Positions 42,532-50,405 of a stretch of 64,000 bases of DNA are shown here, piece by piece. The stretch covers positions 1-64,000 of the forward strand of contig NZ_JADBGI010000022.1 of assembly GCF_014892575.1 (NCBI RefSeq). Reading direction: 5' to 3'. The DNA comes from Nocardiopsis coralli. GTDB lineage: Bacteria > Actinomycetota > Actinomycetes > Streptosporangiales > Streptosporangiaceae. How positions within the stretch are numbered: position 1 is the stretch's first letter; every line of letters begins with the position of its first letter. The notes under the pieces were generated by a model. It did no database searches. It was given only the letters and a program-made list of their open reading frames with translations, and was not told where the DNA came from. Made by a program: the position numbers and the translations under genes.

Positions 42532-42729
42532 ACGCTTCGTGTGGGGCGCGAGCACCGGCGAGTTCCCCATACGAAGCGTGATTCCTGTATCCCCGCCGAC
42601 GTGCACGTCTCCCTGTGCGCGAGGTGGGTGCGTACCCGTTCGACTCGGCGCTTGACGGCGCTCGCGCCTGCGATCGAGCGTGCCTGGGCTCTTGGGGTTA
42701 GATCTACAACGTCAAGGTGCCCCCGTTTC

Positions 42730-42742
42730 TGAAAACGATTCA
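42730..42742. promoter_or_regulatory. RhaR (LacI-type) operator A
   Basis: TGAAAACGATTCA is a LacI-family palindrome with central CG, 147 bp before the rhaI start codon and upstream of the promoter. Same core as operator B. Confidence 0.6.
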
Positions 42743-42784
42743 CCGGCGGATGAGCTGGGATTCAACCCTTCATCCGACCGGCTC

Positions 42785-42814
42785 TTGACGCTCTGTGTGT
42801 GTCGTGGGTAACTT
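42785..42814 (+). promoter_or_regulatory. rhaI promoter
   Basis: TTGACG (42785-42790) and TAACTT (42809-42814) are separated by 18 bp. The pair matches the promoter of the rhamnose transport operon (TTGACG, 17 bp, TAACAT), and both have a LacI operator just downstream. Confidence 0.7.
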
Positions 42815-42830
42815 GCTCCCGACGTTCTCA

Positions 42831-42842
42831 TAAAACGATTCA
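42831..42842. promoter_or_regulatory. RhaR (LacI-type) operator B
   Basis: TAAAACGATTCA lies 16 bases after the -10 box, where a bound repressor would block transcription. Same AAAACGATTCA text as operator A. Confidence 0.65.
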
Positions 42843-42876
42843 ACACCCTCGCGCCGCCCCCGAACGGAGCCCCACC

Positions 42877-44058
42877 GTGGCCACAGAGCACCACGACCCC
42901 CGCGACCTGGCCCGCACCGTCCTGCGCCGGCAGAGCATCGAACTGCCCTCCTGGGCCTTCGGCAACTCCGGAACCCGCTTCAAGGTCTTCGGGCAGCCCG
43001 GCGTCCCGCGCGACCCCTGGGAGAAGATCGCCGACGCCGCCGAGGTCCACCGCCACACCGGCGCCGCACCCACCGTCGCGCTCCACATCCCCTGGGACCG
43101 CGTCGACGACTACGCCGCGCTCGCCGACCACGCCCGCGACCTCGGCGTCCGGATCGGCACGATCAACGCCAACGTCTTCCAGGACGACGACTACAAGCTC
43201 GGCAGCGTCGCCAACCCCGACCCCGCCGTGCGCCGCAAGGCCCTCGACCACCTGCACGCGTGCGTCGACGTCATGGACGCCACCGGCTCCCGCGACCTCA
43301 AGCTCTGGTTCGCCGACGGCACCAACTACCCCGGCCAGGACGACCTGCGCACCCGCCAGGACCGCCTGTCCGAGGCCCTGCACAGCGTCTACGACCGCCT
43401 CGGCACCAACCAGCGCCTGCAGCTGGAGTACAAGCTCTTCGAACCCGCCTTCTACTCCACCGACGTCCCGGACTGGGGCACCGCGTACGCCCACTGCCTC
43501 GAGCTCGGCGAACGGGCCGTGGTCTGCGTCGATACCGGCCACCACGCCCCGCACACCAACATCGAGTTCATCGTCGCCTTCCTCCTGCGCTCGGGGAAGC
43601 TCGGCTCCTTCGACTTCAACTCGCGCTTCTACGCCGACGACGACCTCATGGTGGGCGCCGCCGACCCCTTCCAGCTCTTCCGGATCATGCACGAGGTCGT
43701 GCGCGGCGGCGCCCTCGACGAGGACTCCGAGGTCGCGTTCATGCTCGACCAGTGCCACAACATCGAACCCAAGATCGCCGGCCAGATCCGCTCGGTCATG
43801 AACGTGCAGGAGGCCACCGCCAAGGCCCTGCTCATCGACACCGCAGAACTCGCCGCCGCCCAGCAGGAGGGCGACGTGCTCGGCGCCAACGCCGTGCTCA
43901 TGGACGCCTTCAACACCGACGTGCGCCCCCTGCTCGCCGAACTCCGCGAGGAACAGGGCCTGGACCCCGACCCCATGGCCGCCCACCGGCGCTCCGGCTA
44001 CACCGAACGCGCCGCCGCCGAACGCAAGGGCGGAACCCAGGCCGGGTGGGGCGCGTGA
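42877..44058 (+). CDS. rhaI: L-rhamnose isomerase
   Basis: A 393-aa TIM-barrel isomerase converting L-rhamnose to L-rhamnulose. It belongs to the actinomycete/Pseudomonas stutzeri-type family, not enteric RhaA. Metal and substrate segments: YKLFEPAFYSTD, VVCVDTGHHAPHTNIEFI, FDFNSRFYADDDLMVG, and MLDQCHNIEPKIAGQIRS. The GTG follows CGGAG. It is first gene of the catabolic operon, and its stop overlaps an upstream GTG of the next gene. Confidence 0.94.
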   Translation: MATEHHDPRDLARTVLRRQSIELPSWAFGNSGTRFKVFGQPGVPRDPWEKIADAAEVHRHTGAAPTVALHIPWDRVDDYAALADHARDLGVRIGTINANVFQDDDYKLGSVANPDPAVRRKALDHLHACVDVMDATGSRDLKLWFADGTNYPGQDDLRTRQDRLSEALHSVYDRLGTNQRLQLEYKLFEPAFYSTDVPDWGTAYAHCLELGERAVVCVDTGHHAPHTNIEFIVAFLLRSGKLGSFDFNSRFYADDDLMVGAADPFQLFRIMHEVVRGGALDEDSEVAFMLDQCHNIEPKIAGQIRSVMNVQEATAKALLIDTAELAAAQQEGDVLGANAVLMDAFNTDVRPLLAELREEQGLDPDPMAAHRRSGYTERAAAERKGGTQAGWGA

Positions 44059-44111
44059 ACACCGGCCCCTCCGACCCCACCGCGCCCGACCACCACGAAC
44101 AGGGGAACCCC

Positions 44112-46148
44112 GTGACCGAACGCGTCGTCGCCGAACTCGTCGAGCGCAGCAACACCCTCGGGTCCGACCCGCGCAACACCAACTTCGCCGGCGGCAACAC
44201 CTCCGCCGCCGGAACCCGCACCGACCCCGTCACCGGCGGCCCCGTCGAACTCCTGTGGGTCAAGGGCTCCGGCGGCGACCTGGGCACCCTCACCGAGGAC
44301 GGCCTGGCCGTCCTGCGCCTGGACCGCCTCCGCGCTCTCGTCGACGTCTACCCGGGCGAGGACCGCGAGGACGAGATGGTCGCCGCCTTCGACCACTGCC
44401 TCTTCGGCAAGGGCGGCGCGGCGCCCTCCATCGACACCGCCATGCACGGCCTCGTGCGCGCCGCCCACGTCGACCACCTGCACCCCGACTCCGGTATCGC
44501 CCTGGCCACCGCCGCCGACGGCGAACGCCTCACTCGCGAGTGCTTCGGCGACCGTGTGGTCTGGGTGCCCTGGCGGCGCCCCGGGTTCCAGCTCGGCCTG
44601 GACATCGCCCGCATCGCCGAGGAGAACCCCGGTGCCATCGGCGCGGTCCTGGGCGGCCACGGCATCACCACCTGGGGCGCGACCAGCCAGGAATGCCAGG
44701 ACCACTCCCTCGAGGTCATCCGCACCGCCGAACGCTTCATCGCCGAGCACGGCCGCCCCGAGCCGTTCGGCCCCGCGCTCGAGGGCTACGAGCCCCTGCC
44801 CGAGGAGGAGCGCCGGGCCCGTGCGGCCGCCCTCGCCCCGACCGTGCGCGGCCTGGCCTCCACCGACCGCGCCCAGGTCGGCCACTTCACCGACACCGAG
44901 GAGATCCTCGACTTCCTCGCACGCGCCGAGCACCCCCGGCTGGCCGCCCTGGGCACCTCCTGCCCCGACCACTTCCTGCGCACGAAGGTCCGCCCGCTCG
45001 TGCTCGACCTGCCCGCGACCGCGCCCCTGGAACAGGTCGTCGAGCGCCTGGGCGAGCTCCACGTGCGCTACCGGGAGGACTACCGGCGCTACTACGAGGA
45101 GCACGCCGACGCCGACAGCCCGCCCATGCGCGGCGCCGACCCGGCCGTCGTGCTGGTGCCCGGCGTCGGCATGTTCACCTTCGGCAAGGACGCCAAGACC
45201 GCGCGCGTGGCCGGCGAGTTCTACGTCAACGCCGTCAACGTCATGCGCGGGGCCGAGGCGCTGTCCACCTACCGGCCCATCGACGAGTCGGAGAAGTTCC
45301 GCATCGAGTACTGGTCGCTGGAGGAGGCCAAGCTCCGCCGCCAGCCCGCACCCAAGTCCCTGGCCACCCGCGTCGCGTTCGTGACCGGCGGAGCGAGCGG
45401 CATCGGCAGGGCCGTCGCCGAACGCCTGGCCGGCGAGGGGGCGTGCGTGGTCGTGGCCGACCTGGACGCCGAACAGGCCGAGAAGGCGGCCGCGGAGATC
45501 GGTTCCGCCGACACCGCCGTGGGTGTGGCCTGCGACGTCAGCGACGCCCGCGCCGTCACCCGCGCCCTCGAACAGGCCGCCCTCGCTTTCGGCGGCGTGG
45601 ACCTGGTGGTCAACAACGCCGGGCTGTCGATCTCCAAGCCCCTGCTGGAGACCACCGAGCGCGACTGGGACCTGCAGCACGACGTCATGGCCAAGGGTTC
45701 GTTCCTGGTCTCGCGTGAGGCGGCCAGGATGATGACCACGCAGGGCATGGGCGGCGACATCGTCTACATCGCCTCCAAGAACGCCGTCTTCGCCGGGCCC
45801 AAGAACATCGCCTACTCCTCGGTCAAGGCCGACCAGGCCCACCAGGTGCGCCTGCTCGCCGCCGAGCTGGGCGAGCACGGGATCCGCGTGAACGGCGTCA
45901 ACCCGGACGGGGTCGTGCGCGGGTCGGGCATTTTCGCCGGGGGATGGGGTGCCCAGCGCGCCGCGGTCTACGGGGTGGAGGAGAAGGACCTCGGTGCGTT
46001 CTACGCCAAGCGCACGATCCTGGGCCGTGAGGTGCTGCCCGAGCACGTGGCCAACGCCGTGCACGTGCTGACGTCGGGGGAGCTGTCGCACACCACCGGC
46101 CTGCTCGTGCCCGTCGACGGCGGTGTCGCGGCCGCCTTCCTGCGGTGA
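44112..46148 (+). CDS. rhaD: Bifunctional rhamnulose-1-phosphate aldolase/lactaldehyde dehydrogenase
   Basis: A 678-aa fusion. Residues 1-400 form a class II aldolase/adducin domain splitting rhamnulose-1-phosphate into DHAP and L-lactaldehyde (NTNFAGGNTSAAG, ending HVDHLHPDSGI). About 415-678 is an SDR oxidising lactaldehyde (VTGGASGIGRAVAERLAGEG, NNAG, YSSVKADQAHQVRLLAAELG). The chosen GTG follows AGGGG and gives the normal family length. A GTG at 44055 overlapping the rhaI stop would add 19 residues. Its stop overlaps rhaB. Also called RhaEW. Confidence 0.93.
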   Translation: MTERVVAELVERSNTLGSDPRNTNFAGGNTSAAGTRTDPVTGGPVELLWVKGSGGDLGTLTEDGLAVLRLDRLRALVDVYPGEDREDEMVAAFDHCLFGKGGAAPSIDTAMHGLVRAAHVDHLHPDSGIALATAADGERLTRECFGDRVVWVPWRRPGFQLGLDIARIAEENPGAIGAVLGGHGITTWGATSQECQDHSLEVIRTAERFIAEHGRPEPFGPALEGYEPLPEEERRARAAALAPTVRGLASTDRAQVGHFTDTEEILDFLARAEHPRLAALGTSCPDHFLRTKVRPLVLDLPATAPLEQVVERLGELHVRYREDYRRYYEEHADADSPPMRGADPAVVLVPGVGMFTFGKDAKTARVAGEFYVNAVNVMRGAEALSTYRPIDESEKFRIEYWSLEEAKLRRQPAPKSLATRVAFVTGGASGIGRAVAERLAGEGACVVVADLDAEQAEKAAAEIGSADTAVGVACDVSDARAVTRALEQAALAFGGVDLVVNNAGLSISKPLLETTERDWDLQHDVMAKGSFLVSREAARMMTTQGMGGDIVYIASKNAVFAGPKNIAYSSVKADQAHQVRLLAAELGEHGIRVNGVNPDGVVRGSGIFAGGWGAQRAAVYGVEEKDLGAFYAKRTILGREVLPEHVANAVHVLTSGELSHTTGLLVPVDGGVAAAFLR

Positions 46149-47617
46149 GCGCCCCGCACGTGGCCGTCGACCTGGGCGCTTCCAGCGGGCGTGTGGTCGC
46201 CGGCCGGTTGGAGGGCGGGCTGCTGCACACCGAGGAAGCCGCCCGGTTCCCCAACGGTCCGGTGCCCGTGCCCACGGCACACGGCGAGCGCCTGCACTGG
46301 GACGTTCTGTCGCTGTACTCGGGGATCCTCGCGGGCCTGCGCGCGGCCGCTGCGGACGGGGGCGCGGCCTCGGTGGGTGTGGACTCCTGGGCGGTCGACT
46401 ACGGGCTGCTCGACGCCGACGGGGAACTGGTGGGCAACCCGGTCCACTACCGGGACGACCGGACCGACGGGGCGGCCGAGCGGGTCTTCGAGGACCTGCC
46501 GGCCGAGGAGCTGTACGCGGTCAACGGGTTGCAGGTGCAGCCCTTCAACACCCTGTTCCAGCTCGTGGCGGCTTCCGGGAGCGCCCACCTGGCCTCGGCG
46601 CGCGACCTGTTGCTGTTGCCCGACCTGCTCGGGCACTGGCTCACGGGCGAGCGCGTGGCCGAGCTGACCAACGCCTCCACGACCGGGATGGTCGACGCCG
46701 GAACCCGGGACTGGTCGCAGCGCTGCCTGGACCTGCTCCGCGACCGCCACGGGGTTCCGGCCGCCGATCTGCTGCCCCGGATCGTCGCGCCCGGGACGGT
46801 GGTCGGCCACCTCGGCCCCGCCGCCGGGCCGGCTTCCGGTGCCCCGCTCGTGGCGGTGGGTTCGCACGACACGGCTTCGGCCGTGGCCGCGGTGCCGGCC
46901 GAGCGGCGCACGTTCGCCTACATCTCCTCGGGTACGTGGTCGCTGGTGGGGGTCGAACTGGACGCTCCGGTGCGCACGGAACAGGGGCGGGCGGAGAACT
47001 TCACCAACGAGCTCGGCGTGGACGGCACCGTGCGTTACCTGCGCAACGTCACCGGTCTGTGGCTGTTGCAGGAGTCGTTGCGGGTGTGGAAGGAACGCGG
47101 CACGGAGGTCGACCTGGACGGCCTGTTGGAACGCGCCGCGCGTGTGCCCGCGCTGTCCTGCGTGGTCGACGTCGACGATGCGCGGTTCCGGCCCCCGGGG
47201 GACATGCCGGCCCGCATCGCTGCCTACGCGGCCGAGACCGGGCAGCGGCCACCGGAGACCGACGCCGAGGTGGCCCGGTGTGTGTTCGACTCCCTCGCGC
47301 TGGCCTACCGCAGGGCGGTGCGCCGGGCGGCCGAGCTCAGCGGTGCCGGTGTCGAGGTGGTGCACGTGGTCGGTGGGGGAGCGCGGAACACCTTGCTGTG
47401 CCGGCTGACCGCCGATGCGACGGGCCTTCCGGTGGTGGCGGGACCGGCGGAGGCGACGGCGGTCGGCAACCTGCTGGTGCAGGCCCGCGCGGTCGGTGCC
47501 CTGGACGGTGACCTGTGGGACCTGCGCAGGGTCGTCGGTGACTCCTTCGCGGTGCACACGTACCGTCCCGAGGGTGCGACCGCCCCCTGGGAGGCGGCCG
47601 AGCGCCGGTTGGTCTGA
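46145..47617 (+). CDS. rhaB: Rhamnulokinase
   Basis: A 490-aa FGGY kinase phosphorylating L-rhamnulose at O1. It shows VAVDLGASSGRVVAGRLEGG, GVDSWAVDYGLLDADGELVG, VAVGSHDTASAVAAVP, and VHVVGGGARNTLLCRLTADA. The phrase DLGASSGR is diagnostic for rhamnulokinases. The GTG overlaps the stop of the aldolase gene (GTGA). It is the last gene of the catabolic operon. Confidence 0.94.
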   Translation: MSAPHVAVDLGASSGRVVAGRLEGGLLHTEEAARFPNGPVPVPTAHGERLHWDVLSLYSGILAGLRAAAADGGAASVGVDSWAVDYGLLDADGELVGNPVHYRDDRTDGAAERVFEDLPAEELYAVNGLQVQPFNTLFQLVAASGSAHLASARDLLLLPDLLGHWLTGERVAELTNASTTGMVDAGTRDWSQRCLDLLRDRHGVPAADLLPRIVAPGTVVGHLGPAAGPASGAPLVAVGSHDTASAVAAVPAERRTFAYISSGTWSLVGVELDAPVRTEQGRAENFTNELGVDGTVRYLRNVTGLWLLQESLRVWKERGTEVDLDGLLERAARVPALSCVVDVDDARFRPPGDMPARIAAYAAETGQRPPETDAEVARCVFDSLALAYRRAVRRAAELSGAGVEVVHVVGGGARNTLLCRLTADATGLPVVAGPAEATAVGNLLVQARAVGALDGDLWDLRRVVGDSFAVHTYRPEGATAPWEAAERRLV

Positions 47618-47675
47618 GAACGCGGCCTCTCGGGCGGGTCCGCCCCCGTCCGACCTCGTCCCGAGGGGCCCGTTC
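47618..47675. terminator. Terminator between rhaB and the MarR gene
   Basis: Arms GAACG-GGCC-CTCGGG and CCCGAG-GGCC-CGTTC, with single-base bulges, pair across a GC-rich loop, starting right after the rhaB stop. It would serve both convergent genes. Confidence 0.6.
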
Positions 47676-48156
47676 AGTCCCGTTCGTGTTCGGCGGCCTG
47701 GAGCCGTTGCCACTTGGCCATGGATTCTCTGATCTCCTCGCGCATGAAGGCGAAGAACCGGCGGGTCTCGTCCAGGCGCCGCCCGGCCGGGGAGTCGGCG
47801 CCCAGGATCGCGACGCCCTCGTCGGCACCGGACTGCACCTGGAGCAGGACCGGGTCGGACTGGCTGATGTAGCGGTGCCAGGTGTGCTCGTGGACCCGGC
47901 AGTAGGCGTTCCGGGTCCCGGGTTCGCGGCCGCGTTCGACCAGGCGGACCTGCACCAGGTACTTGACCGCCCCGGAGATCGCGGGTGCGCCGACGCCCAG
48001 TTGTCCGGCGAGCTCGGCGGCCGACAGTTTCCCGGAGTCGGTGACCAGCAGCGCCGAGTACACACGCGCGGCCGTCCGGGGCATGCCGGATTCGACCATG
48101 ATCTGCGCGAACCGTTCCCGGAAGTCCGTGACGGCCTCGTCGTCGGCCCGCGTCAT
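47674..48156 (-). CDS. MarR/GbsR-type transcriptional regulator
   Basis: A 160-aa winged-helix protein: MPRTAARVYSALLVTDSGKL, then ELAGQLGVGAPAISGAVKYL as recognition helix region and LVERGREPGTRNAYCRV as wing. The layout is that of the GbsR/MarR-like family. It is divergent from the methyltransferase gene with a 65-bp gap containing a perfect inverted repeat, so it probably regulates both. A link to rhamnose is not indicated. Confidence 0.85.
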   Translation of the reverse strand: MTRADDEAVTDFRERFAQIMVESGMPRTAARVYSALLVTDSGKLSAAELAGQLGVGAPAISGAVKYLVQVRLVERGREPGTRNAYCRVHEHTWHRYISQSDPVLLQVQSGADEGVAILGADSPAGRRLDETRRFFAFMREEIRESMAKWQRLQAAEHERD

Positions 48157-48183
48157 CGCAGTCCCTCCCCGTTGAATTCAAGT

Positions 48184-48204
48184 ACTTCACAAAATTCGTG
48201 AAGT
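48184..48204. promoter_or_regulatory. Candidate MarR-regulator operator
   Basis: ACTTCAC (48184-48190) and GTGAAGT (48198-48204) are perfect inverted arms around AAAATTC. The site lies in the 65-bp divergent gap, and its AT-rich centre stands out in this DNA. Confidence 0.7.
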
Positions 48205-48221
48205 CAGCGTAGCATCGTTCC

Positions 48222-49037
48222 ATGGAAGAGACCGAACTCCGCGGAGTGCAGCAGACCCTCGGTCCCGTACTCCGGGCCAAAGCACTGGACAACCGGCTCC
48301 CGGATCCGATCCTCGGCGACCGGCACGCCGAGCAGGTGATGCGCCGCCTCGACCCCGACTACGACCGGCGCAGATCAGGCAGGAGCCAGGTCGGCCTGGT
48401 CGCCGCGGTGCGTGCCAAGGCCCACGACGACTGGGCCCGGGCGTTCCTCGCCGAGCACCCCGACGCGGTGGTGCTGCATCTGGGCTGCGGGCTCGACACC
48501 CGGGTGCAGCGGATCGACCCGCCCGCCACGGTCGACTGGTTCGACCTCGACTACCCCGACGTCGTCGAACTGCGGCGCCGGCTCCTGCCGCCGCGCGAGC
48601 ACCACACCCTGATCGGTTCCAGCGTCACGGACCTGACCTGGCTGGACTCGGTTCCCCGCGGCCGGCCCGTGCTGATGATCGCCGAAGGGCTGGTGCCCTA
48701 CCTGGCCGAACCCGACCTCCGGACGCTGCTGACCGGCATCGTCGACGCGTTCCCCACCGGCCGGCTGCAGTTCGAGACGGTGCCGGTCTGGACGCGGCGC
48801 AGCTCGAAATGGGACCCGACGCTGCGCAAGTACGGGGCCCGGTTCCACTCCGGCTTCGACGACCCGGCCGCGTTGGCCGACTGGCACCCGCGGATGGAGT
48901 ACGTCGACGAGGTGCCGATGTACGACGCCCCGGAGCTGATGGCCAAGGCGCCCGCGAACGTGCGGCGCATGTACCGGCTCCTGAACCTGGTCCCGGGCAT
49001 GAAACGCTCGATGCGCATCGTGCGGTTCCGGTTCTAG
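48222..49037 (+). CDS. LCMT-family (class I) O-methyltransferase
   Basis: A 271-aa leucine-carboxyl-methyltransferase-type protein as found in polyketide and small-molecule pathways. Features: VLHLGCGLDTRVQRIDPPA (SAM site), DWFDLDYPDVVELRRRLLPP, and MIAEGLVPYLAEPDLRTLL. The substrate is not known. Its divergence from a MarR-type regulator over a shared palindrome suggests ligand-induced expression. Confidence 0.87.
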   Translation: MEETELRGVQQTLGPVLRAKALDNRLPDPILGDRHAEQVMRRLDPDYDRRRSGRSQVGLVAAVRAKAHDDWARAFLAEHPDAVVLHLGCGLDTRVQRIDPPATVDWFDLDYPDVVELRRRLLPPREHHTLIGSSVTDLTWLDSVPRGRPVLMIAEGLVPYLAEPDLRTLLTGIVDAFPTGRLQFETVPVWTRRSSKWDPTLRKYGARFHSGFDDPAALADWHPRMEYVDEVPMYDAPELMAKAPANVRRMYRLLNLVPGMKRSMRIVRFRF

Positions 49038-49066
49038 GGGCACCCTGCCCGTGGGCGGCGCGGCGG

Positions 49067-50122
49067 TCAGTCCCGCAGGGCGCAGGTGGAGTCGCGCATG
49101 ACCAGGCGGGGCCGGAAGATCCGGCGTTCGTAGGACTGCTCGGAGCCGTCCATCTGCGCGCTCAGCAGCTGCATCGCGGCCCGGCCCAGCTCGTACTTGG
49201 GCTGGGCGACGGTGGTCAGTCCGGGGTGCACCATGTCGGCCACGGACAGGTCGTCGTAGCCGACCACGGAGACGTCGTCGGGCACCCGCAGTCCGCGCTT
49301 GCCCAGGCCCTTCATGAAACCCAGGGCGATCTGGTCGTTGGCGCAGAAGACCGCGCGGGTACGCCGCCCGGCACCGTCGAGCAGCACCTGGTCGACCGCG
49401 CGCTCGCCCTGGTGGGCGTTGAGCTGGGACAGGCTCACCAGCTCGACGTGCTCGTCGGGGTCCAGGCCGGCCTCGTCGAAGGCGGCGCGCAGCCCTTCGT
49501 AGCGCAGGCGCACCTGCTCGATGGCGAAGGCGCCGCCGAGGAAGGTCACGCGCCGGTGCCCCAGCGCGAGCAGGTGCTGTCCGGCCGCGAGGCCGCCCTC
49601 CCGGTTGTCGACGCTGACGCTGGAACCCACGTCCTCGGGCACGTCGCCGCGGTCCAGGGCCACCCAGTGCACGCCCTGGCGCTGCAGCCACAGCAGGTCG
49701 GACAGGTCGTTGTCGACGGGCATGACCACGGCCCCCGCCACGCGCTGTTCGGCGAGCAGGCGCAGGTTGCGGCGCTGGCGTTCGGGCGACTCCGCGGAGT
49801 TGAGCAGGACCACGGCCAGGCCGGACTCGGCCGCCTCCTCCTCGATGCCGCGGGCGACCTCGGTGAAGAAGGGGTTGGTCACGTCCAGCACGAGCAGCCC
49901 CACCGAGGTGCTGCGCCCCGAACGCAGGCTGCTGCCGAAGGAGTTGCGCACGTAGTCGAGCTCGGAGATCGCCTCCTGCACCTTGGTCCGCGTCGCCTCG
50001 GCCACCAGCTCGGGCCGGTTGAGCACGTTGGAGACCGTCGCGGGGGACACCCCTGCGTGCGCGGCGACCTGCGTGATACCCGTCCGGTTCGGTCCGGAGG
50101 TCCGGTTCGTGCTCTTGGGCAA
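49067..50122 (-). CDS. rhaR: LacI-family rhamnose repressor
   Basis: A 351-aa LacI-type regulator with HTH (GITQVAAHAGVSPATVSNVL, about 15-35), hinge, and periplasmic-binding-like sensor domain ending FRPRLVMRDSTCALRD. The start is a TTG 5 bases after GGAG. It faces the transport operon across a region with two operators (50198 and 50350) sharing a CG-centred core with the two operators before rhaI. It should repress both operons until L-rhamnose or a derivative binds. Effector inferred from context. Confidence 0.88.
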   Translation of the reverse strand: MPKSTNRTSGPNRTGITQVAAHAGVSPATVSNVLNRPELVAEATRTKVQEAISELDYVRNSFGSSLRSGRSTSVGLLVLDVTNPFFTEVARGIEEEAAESGLAVVLLNSAESPERQRRNLRLLAEQRVAGAVVMPVDNDLSDLLWLQRQGVHWVALDRGDVPEDVGSSVSVDNREGGLAAGQHLLALGHRRVTFLGGAFAIEQVRLRYEGLRAAFDEAGLDPDEHVELVSLSQLNAHQGERAVDQVLLDGAGRRTRAVFCANDQIALGFMKGLGKRGLRVPDDVSVVGYDDLSVADMVHPGLTTVAQPKYELGRAAMQLLSAQMDGSEQSYERRIFRPRLVMRDSTCALRD

Positions 50123-50197
50123 GGGGGCTCCGTGCTGTGTGCGTGCGGGGGGAGGAGCCGGCCGGATCCGTCGGCCGGCGCCGTGCCCTCCGAAATC

Positions 50198-50211
50198 TTG
50201 AAACGTCTCAA
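50198..50211. promoter_or_regulatory. RhaR (LacI-type) operator C
   Basis: TTGAAACGTCTCAA is a 14-bp near-palindrome with central CG, 76 bp upstream of the rhaR start. It is probably autoregulatory. Confidence 0.6.
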
Positions 50212-50310
50212 ACCGTTATACCCGAAACCCCGCGGAGGGTGCGGCCCGGCGACCGGTTCGCCCCAGGTGCCGGAAGGGTCGCTTCCCTGCATCGATCGTG
50301 CGTGACGCAC

Positions 50311-50339
50311 TTGACGGACCCATGTGCCCCACTTAACAT
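50311..50339 (+). promoter_or_regulatory. Promoter of the rhamnose transport operon
   Basis: TTGACG (50311-50316) and TAACAT (50334-50339) are 17 bp apart. This matches the rhaI promoter in both boxes and operator position. Confidence 0.75.
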
Positions 50340-50349
50340 TCGTTTCTGA

Positions 50350-50363
50350 TTAAAACGTTTTGA
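50350..50363. promoter_or_regulatory. RhaR (LacI-type) operator D
   Basis: TTAAAACGTTTTGA, with the perfect core AAAACGTTTT, begins 10 bases past the -10 box of the transport promoter, an ideal repression site. Confidence 0.75.
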
Positions 50364-50405
50364 GGGTGCCCATGGGCGCCCCTCCCTCACACGTGGAGAC
50401 CTCTC

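Larger units (their letters stand above)
42242..42876. other. Intergenic region: repeats, then rhamnose promoter
   Basis: No gene is supported. The left half (42405-42531) is a GC-rich repeat cluster. The right half holds a sigma-70 promoter at 42785-42814 and two LacI-type operators. Bases 42550-42720 look featureless. Confidence 0.7.

Noticed and set aside
42876..42883. Fourth copy of the GTGGCCAC palindrome
   Set aside because: It is formed by the rhaI start codon and second and third codons, so it is explained by coding sequence.
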